Positions 1 to 5,459 of a DNA stretch of 6,822 nucleotides are shown piece by piece. The notes beneath the pieces were generated by a model, which was not told the origin of the DNA, searched no databases, and was given only the letters and a program-made list of their open reading frames with translations. Source of the stretch: an uncultured Anaerolineales bacterium. GTDB lineage: Bacteria > Chloroflexota > Anaerolineae > Anaerolineales > Villigracilaceae. Positions within the stretch are counted from its first letter, which is position 1. Every line of letters begins with the position of its first letter. The position numbers and the translations under genes are program-made. The DNA lies in assembly GCA_937928015.1 (NCBI GenBank), contig CALFXA010000212.1, positions 1 through 6,822 of the forward strand, given 5' to 3'.

Positions 1-325
1 GTGCCTGTCCGCCCGTGCTGGTGATGGACGGATGCAACAACCACAGGTACGCGCCCACCAGAATGCCCGCGTCTTTTGCGCCCTGGTAGTTGACCTTGAA
101 GAAGTTGGCGGTGTTCAATCCATGTTTGGCCTTGATGATGGCGAATTGGATGCCGTTGGCCTTGGCCACCTGCCAGTCCACGACGCCTGTCCAGTGGCTG
201 GTGGATAAGCCCAGCACGCGCGTGGGATCGGGTTGGTCGAAAACGATCTCGACGGGCGCTGAAGCAGTCCCTGTCTTTTTCTTTTTTTTCTTCTTCTTCT
301 TTTCCTTGTCATTCTTTGGGGGCAT
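1..325 (-). CDS. GH25-family lysozyme-like protein, N-terminal part (3' end outside window)
   Basis: The first 108 residues are visible; the gene continues past the left edge. The ATG at 325-323 follows a GGAGG ribosome binding site with 5 nt between them, which fixes the start. Residues 37-97 fit the first strands of a glycoside hydrolase family 25 barrel (muramidases that cut the MurNAc-GlcNAc bond): a G-L-S-T-S-H-W-T-G segment (39-47), DW (50-51), GIQFAIIKA (58-66), an F-x(3)-N-Y segment (76-80) and AGILVGAY (86-93). GH25 enzymes normally have GIDVSHW here, so Ser41 stands where the conserved Asp is expected. The catalytic DxE would lie outside the window. The N-terminus is not a signal peptide: it is hydrophilic and has nine consecutive lysines (9-17) after K4 and K7, followed by a Thr/Ala/Ser/Pro linker. 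An inactive or divergent GH25-fold protein, or a cell-wall-binding one, is possible. The fold call is fairly secure; activity is not. Confidence 0.75.
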   Translation of the reverse strand, partial: MPPKNDKEKKKKKKKKKTGTASAPVEIVFDQPDPTRVLGLSTSHWTGVVDWQVAKANGIQFAIIKAKHGLNTANFFKVNYQGAKDAGILVGAYLWLLHPSITSTGGQA

Positions 326-364
326 GGGTTCCTCCGAAATGAACAGATGAGAAGTGACAAATCC

Positions 365-393
365 ATCATACGCAGATTTTGAATTACATTCAA
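365..393 (-). promoter_or_regulatory. sigma70-type promoter for the GH25-like gene
   Basis: On the minus strand TTGAAT (393-388) and TATGAT (370-365) are separated by exactly 17 nt. This predicts a start near 358 and a leader of about 33 nt containing the GGAGG site. The -35 box forms one arm of a small palindrome (379-393). The call rests on consensus match and position only. Confidence 0.6.
379..393. promoter_or_regulatory. Candidate operator: 6-bp palindrome over the -35 box
   Basis: TTGAAT-TAC-ATTCAA is a perfect inverted repeat with a 3-nt spacer. One arm is the -35 box of the leftward promoter, so a bound dimer would block it. Short AT-rich palindromes arise by chance in such regions, so this is tentative. 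Confidence 0.3.
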
Positions 394-419
394 GCGGCAA
401 TTTACCCGTAGGGTTGCGC

Positions 420-448
420 TTGCATCACATCCCATTTTCTTCTATACT
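420..448 (+). promoter_or_regulatory. sigma70-type promoter for the EEP-family gene
   Basis: TTGCAT (420-425) and TATACT (443-448) are separated by exactly 17 nt. The predicted start near 455 leaves a leader of about 30 nt with the AAGGAG ribosome binding site at 473-478. The -35 boxes of this promoter and the opposite one are 26 nt apart, so the two are back to back. Confidence 0.65.
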
Positions 449-472
449 CATTTTATTGACCCTGCCTTGCCC

Positions 473-478
473 AAGGAG
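473..478 (+). promoter_or_regulatory. Ribosome binding site that sets the EEP gene start
   Basis: AAGGAG lies 6 nt before the ATG at 485 and inside the longer reading that starts at TTG 467. This favours the shorter protein. Confidence 0.7.
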
Positions 479-484
479 TTTGCC

Positions 485-1465
485 ATGCCCACTCAATATC
501 GTGTCGCATTCTGGAATTTGGAAAACCTATTCGATATCGAAGGTTCACCCCGCCGTGAGGAGAAGGTGGCGCGCGCCATCGGCGGTGACATCAAAGGCTG
601 GACTCAGGCCCTGCTCGACCGCAAGATCAGCCAGTTGGCTGCCATCATCAAGGAGATGGGAATCAACAAGGGGCCCGACCTACTCGGGGTGTGCGAGGTG
701 GAGAATCGCTTCGTGTTGGAACTGCTGGTCCAGGCCCTGGCCCCGCTCAAACGTAACTATCAGATCATCCACCACGACACACAGGATCGGCGCGGGATCG
801 ATGTCGCGTTCATTTATGACGGGAACCAGTTCTCGGTCCCGAGCGGCCCGGGCGTGGAGTCCGTCTTCAGTCACTTCGTCCTGCGCCGCAACGCCACCCG
901 CGACATCGTGCAGGTCAACTTCGTGACGAAGAAGAATCGCATGTTGGTGGTGATGGGCAATCACTGGCCGTCGCGTACGGGCGGAGAGTCCGAGTCGGCG
1001 GCCTACCGCGCCATGGCGGGCGAGACGCTGGCCTACTTCCATCAGCGCGTCCTGGAGATCTATGGCGATGGGACGCCTGTGCTGGCCTTGGGCGACTTCA
1101 ACGACGAGCCGTTCGACACCTCCCTGGTGGATTACGCCCTGGCCGACCGCTCCGCCGACAAGGTCATCCGCGGCCGCAACCCCTACTTCAATAACCTGAT
1201 GTGGCCGATGATGGGCAAGAGTCTTGGCACACACTACTTCGACGGCCCCAATATGCTCGATAACATCCTCGTCAACAAGAACCTGCTCAAGGCCGCATCT
1301 CCCATCAAGGTCAAGCCCAATTCGGCCAATATCCTGCGTTACGCCGCCATGACCGACAAAGTCAGCGGCGGACCGCGCCGCTTCGGCGGTATGGGTAAGG
1401 CTGTGGATCAAAGCGGTTTCAGCGACCACTTCCCCGTCGAGGTCGTTCTTACGGAAGATGATTGA
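485..1465 (+). CDS. Endonuclease/exonuclease/phosphatase (EEP) family protein
   Basis: The 326-residue product is a metal-dependent phosphoesterase of the EEP superfamily (DNase I, ExoIII, inositol phosphatase fold). The family signatures occur in order: WNLENLFD (10-17, metal-binding Asn), GVCEVEN (68-74, metal-binding Glu), RRGIDVAFIYD (102-112), NHWPSR (159-164, catalytic His), LGDFNDEP (202-209, catalytic Asp and Asn) and SDHFP (313-317, terminal Asp-His pair). The full active site is therefore intact. No signal peptide or membrane segment is seen, so it is probably cytoplasmic. An in-frame TTG at 467 would add six residues, but AAGGAG at 473-478 sits 6 nt before the ATG at 485, so I chose the ATG. 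It appears to be a single-gene unit with its own promoter, facing a convergent neighbour. The substrate (nucleic acid, phospholipid or sugar phosphate) cannot be told from the sequence. Confidence 0.92.
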   Translation: MPTQYRVAFWNLENLFDIEGSPRREEKVARAIGGDIKGWTQALLDRKISQLAAIIKEMGINKGPDLLGVCEVENRFVLELLVQALAPLKRNYQIIHHDTQDRRGIDVAFIYDGNQFSVPSGPGVESVFSHFVLRRNATRDIVQVNFVTKKNRMLVVMGNHWPSRTGGESESAAYRAMAGETLAYFHQRVLEIYGDGTPVLALGDFNDEPFDTSLVDYALADRSADKVIRGRNPYFNNLMWPMMGKSLGTHYFDGPNMLDNILVNKNLLKAASPIKVKPNSANILRYAAMTDKVSGGPRRFGGMGKAVDQSGFSDHFPVEVVLTEDD

Positions 1466-1488
1466 CTCCTCCCAGTTCTCGCATCGCA

Positions 1489-1517
1489 AACGGCCGTCCT
1501 GCAAAAGGACGGCCGTT
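1489..1517. terminator. Hairpin between convergent genes, probable bidirectional terminator
   Basis: A perfect 12-bp GC-rich stem (1489-1500 with 1506-1517) closes a 5-nt loop. It lies 23 nt after the EEP stop and 20 nt after the transporter stop. Neither strand has a good U tract after the stem, so it could be a weak terminator or a 3'-end stabilising hairpin shared by both transcripts. Confidence 0.6.
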
Positions 1518-1537
1518 GGTTAATGTAGGCACAATAT

Positions 1538-2392
1538 TTAGCCGTATTTTGCAATTACTAAAATCCCTGTAAAGATAATTGCCGCGCCGATAATGCGCAG
1601 CGGTCCCAACTTTTCGCCCAGCAGCTTCCAGCCTGCGAAGGCCCCGATCACCACGCTGACCTCGCGGATGGCGCCCGAATAGTTGAGCGGTGCCATCGCA
1701 TACGCCGCCAGCGCGAAGAGGTAGGCTACGATTCCCAGCACCCCCGCAACAGATAGGCGGATGCGCTGTTCGTTCCAGCGCGTCACGAGATAGGACCAGC
1801 CGTATCGCCGCAGGATGAACGGCGCAATCGGGACAGGGATCAGCGCGAAAACCAGCAGCGCGTACGAAAGCAACGGTCCCTGTTTGACGGCCGAACCGTC
1901 GATGGCGGTGTAGGTGGAGATGAGCAGGGCCAGGATCAGAGCCAGGACCACGCCCTTCGTGTGAACCGAGCCGACACCCTTCTGCATCAACGTGCTGACG
2001 CCAATGACGGCCAGCCCGCCGACGATCAGTCCCAACCCCAACCAGCCGCCCGGGGTGGGAATCTCTTTCAGAAACAGGAAAGACCACAATGCGAGGAAGG
2101 CGGGTGCCGCTCCACGCGCGATGGGATAGACCATCGAAAAGTCGTTGTCCTGATAAGCATAGGAGAGCAGGAGGAAATAAGCAGTTTCGACAATCAAGCT
2201 GAAGAAGGCAAATCCCCATAATTCGCGCGGTGGCAGTCCCGTAAAGAGCAGGCCGATGGCGGAGGCGATTCCGCCGATCAGCACCACCCACCAGGTGGTG
2301 ACGAATTTTTCGCTGGAACCCTTGATGACCAGGTTCCACGTGGTGTGCAGGGTCGCGCCGATGAGCAGAAGCAGGATGGCAAATGGGGGCAT
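1538..2392 (-). CDS. EamA/DMT-family transporter (10 TM helices)
   Basis: The 284-residue integral inner-membrane protein has ten hydrophobic helices, roughly at 1-22, 32-52, 59-80, 86-108, 115-135, 144-165, 173-195, 213-235, 240-258 and 263-282. They form the two five-helix EamA repeats typical of drug/metabolite transporters. Each half ends with the family pattern of a Pro- or Gly-rich helix, then LKEIP or LGEKLG, then a Gly-rich last helix. The length is normal for the family, and members export metabolites or amino acids; the substrate is not predictable. There is no Shine-Dalgarno sequence before the ATG, and a TAGAAT box ends only 8 nt upstream, which suggests a leaderless mRNA. The SDR gene upstream is closed off by a strong terminator, so the transporter is probably a separate unit despite the 54-nt gap. 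A longer overlapping frame in this region lacks family motifs and is a shadow. Confidence 0.9.
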   Translation of the reverse strand: MPPFAILLLLIGATLHTTWNLVIKGSSEKFVTTWWVVLIGGIASAIGLLFTGLPPRELWGFAFFSLIVETAYFLLLSYAYQDNDFSMVYPIARGAAPAFLALWSFLFLKEIPTPGGWLGLGLIVGGLAVIGVSTLMQKGVGSVHTKGVVLALILALLISTYTAIDGSAVKQGPLLSYALLVFALIPVPIAPFILRRYGWSYLVTRWNEQRIRLSVAGVLGIVAYLFALAAYAMAPLNYSGAIREVSVVIGAFAGWKLLGEKLGPLRIIGAAIIFTGILVIAKYG

Positions 2393-2400
2393 GAATGGAA

Positions 2401-2406
2401 ATTCTA
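2401..2406 (-). promoter_or_regulatory. Candidate -10 box for a leaderless transporter mRNA
   Basis: TAGAAT on the minus strand ends 8 nt before the transporter ATG, so initiation 7-9 nt downstream would fall at the start codon. No convincing -35 box exists at 16-18 nt; the nearest is TTGAAC at 20 nt, inside the terminator stem. Tentative. Confidence 0.35.
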
Positions 2407-2412
2407 CCCCAC

Positions 2413-2441
2413 AAAAAACGTCCGCAGTTCAACTGCGGACG
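2413..2441 (-). terminator. Rho-independent terminator of the dioxygenase-rib-SDR operon
   Basis: Reading leftward, an 11-nt arm (2441-2431) pairs perfectly with 2429-2419 around a very short centre, giving a GC-rich stem of about 9-10 bp. Six U residues follow at once (2418-2413). It begins 5 nt after the SDR stop codon. Confidence 0.88.
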
Positions 2442-2446
2442 ACATT

Positions 2447-3115
2447 TTAGTGTAGCGGCAATCTTGCGCCGTTGATTCTGGCGGCCTCGTCCGAACAGAG
2501 ATAGTGCATGGCGGCGACGATCTCCTCGGGTGGGGTCCCCTTGCCTTTGTGATCCGCGTCGATGGAGTGGACCTGGATCACGTTGGCGGTGACGCCTGTG
2601 CCTTTCAACTCGTCGGCCAGGGTCAGGAACAACGCCTCCTGCGCCGACTTGGCCGCCGCGTACGCGCCGAGTTTGGCGGCGGGGCGCGACGCCACAGGCG
2701 AGGACACCGTCAGCACACGACCCCAGCCTGCGCGGGTCAAATGAGGTACGAAGGCCTGGAACAGGTTGAACGTGGTCCGCACGTGCTGGTCGAGCATGGA
2801 ATCAAGATCGGCAGGCGCAGAGTCGACCAGGGTCTGGCCGCCCGTCCAACCGCCGACGAGATGGATCAGGATGTGGAGTCCGCCGAATTTGGCGGAAGCG
2901 GCTTCGGCGGCGGAGCGTAGCCCGGACGCATCAGTCAGGTCCACGGCTTGGGCGTGGATCCGCTCGGAGGGCAGGGCCAGATCGCGGGTCAAAGCATCCA
3001 AATGGGACGGATCGCGGCTGAGCAGGACGAGCGAGTCGCCGCGCGCGGAAAACGCCTGGGCGGCAGCCTTGCCTGTGGCGCCCGTCGCGCCCGTGATGAC
3101 GACAACTTTATTCAT
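2447..3115 (-). CDS. Short-chain dehydrogenase/reductase (SDR) family protein, atypical
   Basis: The 222-residue Rossmann-fold oxidoreductase should use NAD(P)(H). It shows a nucleotide-binding turn TGATGATG (8-15), R34 after beta-2 (often linked to NADP preference), D59 (VDL), Ser138/139 in TVSSPVA, and the catalytic Y152-x3-K156. Three usual features are altered. The turn has Ala13 where TGxxxGxG has Gly. The NNAG motif reads HLVGG (85-89). His111 stands where the catalytic-tetrad Asn is expected. It is somewhat shorter than the usual 250 residues. The start ATG lies inside the end of ribA, with the two genes overlapping in ATGAATAA (8 nt). There is no near Shine-Dalgarno sequence, so translation is probably coupled to ribA. 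As last gene of the operon, it may act on a product related to flavin or pyrimidine metabolism, but the substrate is unknown. Confidence 0.88.
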   Translation of the reverse strand: MNKVVVITGATGATGKAAAQAFSARGDSLVLLSRDPSHLDALTRDLALPSERIHAQAVDLTDASGLRSAAEAASAKFGGLHILIHLVGGWTGGQTLVDSAPADLDSMLDQHVRTTFNLFQAFVPHLTRAGWGRVLTVSSPVASRPAAKLGAYAAAKSAQEALFLTLADELKGTGVTANVIQVHSIDADHKGKGTPPEEIVAAMHYLCSDEAARINGARLPLH

Positions 3116-3866
3116 ACAGCGCCCGAATCTGGTCCTCGCTCATGCCTTCGACGATGGGATGGTCGGTCTGCTCGGCCATGTGGACCTTGCCGTGGAAGTC
3201 GATCAGGTGACCCGACTTGGCGGCCTTGGTTTCAAGATAGAAAATATTATGCTCGTTGGGCGGTAAGATGTGCGGCAGACGCTCAGTAACCTTGACGCCG
3301 TATTGTTCGAGCTGGGCGATCTTCTTCGGGTTGTTGGTCATCAGGCGCACGGACTGGACTTGCAACGAGTGGAGCATGTGTGCGGCGATGGCGTAATCGC
3401 GCTCGTCGTCGCGGAAGCCCAGGGCGAGGTTGGCTTCCACCGTGTCCATGCCCTGATCCTGCAAGCTGTAGGCACGGATCTTGTTGACCAGCCCGATGCC
3501 GCGTCCCTCCTGACGCAGGTATAGGACGATGCCCTTGTCCATCTCACCGATCTTCTTCAACGCGGCCTCAAGCTGGTCGCGGCAGTCGCAGCGCAGCGAG
3601 CCGACCACGTCGCCCGTCAGACATTCGGAATGTAGGCGCACCGGCACGTTCTCCGCGCCGAACACCTCTCCCTTGATAATGGCAACATGCTCCTTGCCGT
3701 CCTGGTTGTTCGAAAATGCGACGATGTGAAAATCACCGAAGCGCGAAGGCAGTTCGGCAATCGCTTCGATGTGGACGCAGACGAAATTCCTGTGGATGCC
3801 TTCGCAGCCCTCGCAGGAATGTTCCTCCAGCATTTGTTGGATCTGTTCGTGTGTCGTTGTGGTCAT
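3108..3866 (-). CDS. ribA: GTP cyclohydrolase II
   Basis: This enzyme opens GTP to 2,5-diamino-6-ribosylamino-4(3H)-pyrimidinone 5'-phosphate, releasing formate and pyrophosphate: the first committed step of riboflavin synthesis. The zinc ligands C82, C93 and C95 are present (HSECLTGD and SLRCDC), as are RQEGRGIGL (118-126), Y133, DTVEAN (141-146), catalytic D154 and R156 in DDERDY, and TNNPKK. From memory these align with E. coli RibA at a constant offset of 28 residues. The 252-residue protein thus carries about 28 extra residues at each end. The N-terminal extension contains H16, C18, C21, H25, C30 and H32. There is no RibB (DHBP synthase) domain. AGGAG lies 5 nt before the ATG. Upstream is a pyrimidine reductase, and downstream the SDR overlaps its stop by 8 nt. 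I see no FMN riboswitch. Confidence 0.95.
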   Translation of the reverse strand: MTTTTHEQIQQMLEEHSCEGCEGIHRNFVCVHIEAIAELPSRFGDFHIVAFSNNQDGKEHVAIIKGEVFGAENVPVRLHSECLTGDVVGSLRCDCRDQLEAALKKIGEMDKGIVLYLRQEGRGIGLVNKIRAYSLQDQGMDTVEANLALGFRDDERDYAIAAHMLHSLQVQSVRLMTNNPKKIAQLEQYGVKVTERLPHILPPNEHNIFYLETKAAKSGHLIDFHGKVHMAEQTDHPIVEGMSEDQIRALYE

Positions 3867-3880
3867 ATTCTCTCCTGTCA

Positions 3881-3899
3881 GGCGGGAGGTTGTCCCGCC
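3881..3899. repeat. GC-rich hairpin between the reductase and ribA
   Basis: A perfect 7-bp stem (3881-3887 with 3893-3899) with a 5-nt loop begins right after the reductase stop codon and ends 4 nt before the ribA AGGAG site. There is no U tract on the minus strand. It may be a processing or stabilising hairpin, or a partial terminator that sets ribA level. Confidence 0.5.
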
Positions 3900-4577
3900 C
3901 TATATTCTGTAATGGACCAAAACCCCGCCGTCCTCATGCGACTCGACATCGACCAGTTTCATTGGGATGGCGTCGCCGCGAACCAGGCCCGAGCCTGCCA
4001 CCGCGGTAGGGGCGGACTCTCCCCCGAAGAGCATCGGCGCGATGTACATCGTCAGTTCATCCACCAGCCCCAGGCGCAGTAGCTCGAAGTTGAGCGTACC
4101 GCCGCCTTCCACCATCAGGCGTTGAACACCGAGGGTATGCAACGTGTCGAGGGCGCGAACCAAGTCTACATGAGCGGCGTCATGGATGTACACGTCCGCG
4201 CCATGGGATTGCAGGGTTTCGATCTGGGACTTGGACGTCTGCGCCGTGGTAAATATTACGACCCGCGCGGGGCCCGCATTGAGGAAAGCCCCATCCGGGT
4301 TGAGGTCCGCGCAGGTGACGATGCCGACCTTCATCGGGTTGGGACTCTGTCCGCGGGCGACACGCTCGGCGCGCAGGTCCTCGCGCTTGACCGTCAGCTT
4401 GGGATCCTCGCCCAGCAGGGTTTTCCCACCGACCATGACCGCGTCCGCTTCGGCGCGCAGGCGCAGGACCCGATCCTTGTCCCGCTCGGACGAGATGGCC
4501 GAGCCTTTGCGCTCGAAGGTGTCCATCTTGCCATCGGCGCTGACGGCCACGTTGATGAAGACATGCGGACGGTTCAT
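3900..4577 (-). CDS. RibD C-terminal-type pyrimidine reductase (riboflavin pathway), stand-alone
   Basis: The 225-residue dihydrofolate-reductase-like protein should reduce the ribosyl chain of the RibA product (or its deaminated form) to a ribityl chain using NADPH. Signatures are RPHVFINVAVSADGK (3-17), the AEADAVMVGGKTLLGEDPKL segment (42-61) with the MVGGKT binding turn, VEGGGTLN (near 156-163), LVDELTMYIAP (near 171-181) and LFGGESAPT just after. There is no N-terminal deaminase domain (no zinc HAE or PCxxC), unlike the usual two-domain bacterial RibD. It resembles the single-domain archaeal/fungal (RIB7) type. The ATG is 6 nt after the dioxygenase stop and lacks a clear Shine-Dalgarno sequence, so coupling is likely. 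RibA directly downstream supports a riboflavin or related role. A generic RibD_C/DHFR-like reductase of another substrate is the alternative. Confidence 0.88.
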   Translation of the reverse strand: MNRPHVFINVAVSADGKMDTFERKGSAISSERDKDRVLRLRAEADAVMVGGKTLLGEDPKLTVKREDLRAERVARGQSPNPMKVGIVTCADLNPDGAFLNAGPARVVIFTTAQTSKSQIETLQSHGADVYIHDAAHVDLVRALDTLHTLGVQRLMVEGGGTLNFELLRLGLVDELTMYIAPMLFGGESAPTAVAGSGLVRGDAIPMKLVDVESHEDGGVLVHYRI

Positions 4578-4583
4578 GCGCGA

Positions 4584-5357
4584 TCAGCCGATTTTGACCG
4601 AGCGCATCGAGATCGACCCGCCCCAGACCTTGTCCGCGAAGAAGGAAATTGAATCATCCTCGTCGCGCAGGGCCAGCGAGTAGAGCAGCGGCACATAATG
4701 TTCCCCGCTGTTGATGGACAGGGTCGCCGCCTGGTCGCCGCGTTCGATGTGAAGGAGCGGCTCGACCTCGTTCTGCTCGATCCATTTGGCCACACGCTGG
4801 TCGAATTGTGTGGCCAAATCGAAGGCGAAATCTTCGAAGCGCACCATGCGCAGGTTGTGGACGATGTTCCCGCTGCCGATGATGAGCACACCCTCTTCAC
4901 GCAGTTCCTTCATCTGGCGCGCCAGGTCGAAGTGTTTTTGCAAATCGAGGTTGGCATCCAGCGAAAGTTGGATGACGGGAATCTCGGCTTTGGGGAACAT
5001 ACGTATCAGCACCGACCAGGTGCCGTGGTCGAGGCCCCAGTCGAGGTCGGGCTTGACCTCGGTGCTCTTGATGATGCGCCGCACCTGTTCGGCCAGGTCG
5101 GGCGAACCAGGCGCGTTATAGCGAATCTCATACATCTCGGGTGGGAAGCCGTAAAAGTCGTAGATCGTGCGCGGTCTGTCCATGGCCGTGACTTGAGTTC
5201 CGCGCGTGACCCAGTGGGCCGAGACGCACAGGATGGCGCGCGGCTTCGGCAGGTGCTGGCCCATGTCAACCCAGGCGCGTGAGAATTCATTATCTTCGAT
5301 CACATTGGTCGGGCTGCCGTGGCCGACGAAGAGGACGGGCATTTTGGTTGTGCTCAT
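4584..5357 (-). CDS. ygiD: YgiD-like class III extradiol ring-cleavage dioxygenase (4,5-DOPA dioxygenase family)
   Basis: The 257-residue LigB-fold protein closely matches E. coli YgiD along its whole length. Putative metal and active-site residues are all present: H13 in GHGSP, H48 in SAHW, H111 in DHGTW, H167 in GNIVHNL and H220 in EHYVPLLY. The protein ends with the family's typical SMRSVKIG. Members open catechol rings with O2 (DOPA to betalamic-acid-type products), but the natural substrate in most bacteria is unknown. The start is supported by AGGAG about 6 nt before the ATG. It is the first gene of a four-gene minus-strand operon with the pyrimidine reductase (6-nt gap), ribA and the SDR. 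An 18-bp palindrome lies just upstream of its ribosome binding site. Family assignment is firm; substrate is not. Confidence 0.92.
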   Translation of the reverse strand: MSTTKMPVLFVGHGSPTNVIEDNEFSRAWVDMGQHLPKPRAILCVSAHWVTRGTQVTAMDRPRTIYDFYGFPPEMYEIRYNAPGSPDLAEQVRRIIKSTEVKPDLDWGLDHGTWSVLIRMFPKAEIPVIQLSLDANLDLQKHFDLARQMKELREEGVLIIGSGNIVHNLRMVRFEDFAFDLATQFDQRVAKWIEQNEVEPLLHIERGDQAATLSINSGEHYVPLLYSLALRDEDDSISFFADKVWGGSISMRSVKIG

Positions 5358-5368
5358 GAAATCTCCTA

Positions 5369-5386
5369 AAGCAACAGGTGTTGCTT
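5369..5386. promoter_or_regulatory. 18-bp palindrome at the head of the dioxygenase-rib operon, candidate operator or leader hairpin
   Basis: AAGCAACA-GG-TGTTGCTT has perfect 8-bp arms around two central bases and adjoins the ribosome binding site of the dioxygenase gene. As DNA it is sized for a dimeric repressor. As RNA it could fold into a 7-bp stem with a 4-nt loop that reduces access to the AGGAG. No obvious regulator gene is in the window. Confidence 0.5.
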
Positions 5387-5427
5387 AGTGGATGGGCTTA
5401 TCTTGAGGAATCTTACACCCCTCGGCG

Positions 5428-5458
5428 AAAAAGAGTCGGCCCCAAACAGGCCGACTCT
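5428..5458 (-). terminator. Rho-independent terminator of the alpha/beta hydrolase gene
   Basis: A perfect 10-bp stem (5458-5449 with 5441-5432) has a 7-nt loop and runs into U residues (5432-5428) on the minus strand, directly after the hydrolase stop codon. It separates this unit from the dioxygenase operon. Confidence 0.85.
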
Positions 5459-5459
5459 G

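Noticed and set aside
275..307. T-rich tract read as a plus-strand terminator U-run
   Set aside because: No hairpin precedes it, and on the minus strand it is the lysine codon run of the GH25-like gene.
467..484. TTG start six codons upstream for the EEP protein
   Set aside because: The only good ribosome binding site (473-478) lies inside this extension, correctly spaced for the ATG at 485.
680..1504. Long minus-strand open frame opposite the EEP gene
   Set aside because: It lies antisense to a gene with an intact EEP active site, and its translation shows no recognisable family. This is a shadow of GC-rich codon use.
1449..2432. Longer minus-strand frame overlapping the transporter
   Set aside because: It has no membrane helices or motifs, whereas the shifted frame gives a complete ten-helix EamA protein. 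It would also run through the intergenic hairpin and the terminator.
4698..5282. Plus-strand open frame across the dioxygenase gene
   Set aside because: It is antisense to a full-length YgiD homologue with all active-site histidines, and its own translation has no recognisable domain.
5387..5415. TAAGAT (5415-5410) as -10 box for the dioxygenase operon
   Set aside because: No acceptable -35 box lies 16-18 nt upstream (that place falls in the terminator stem), so I do not list it as a promoter.
5358..5459. FMN riboswitch upstream of the rib-containing operon
   Set aside because: The 102-nt gap is largely taken by a terminator and the palindrome. None of the conserved FMN-aptamer segments is seen, and the 33-nt gap before ribA is too short.
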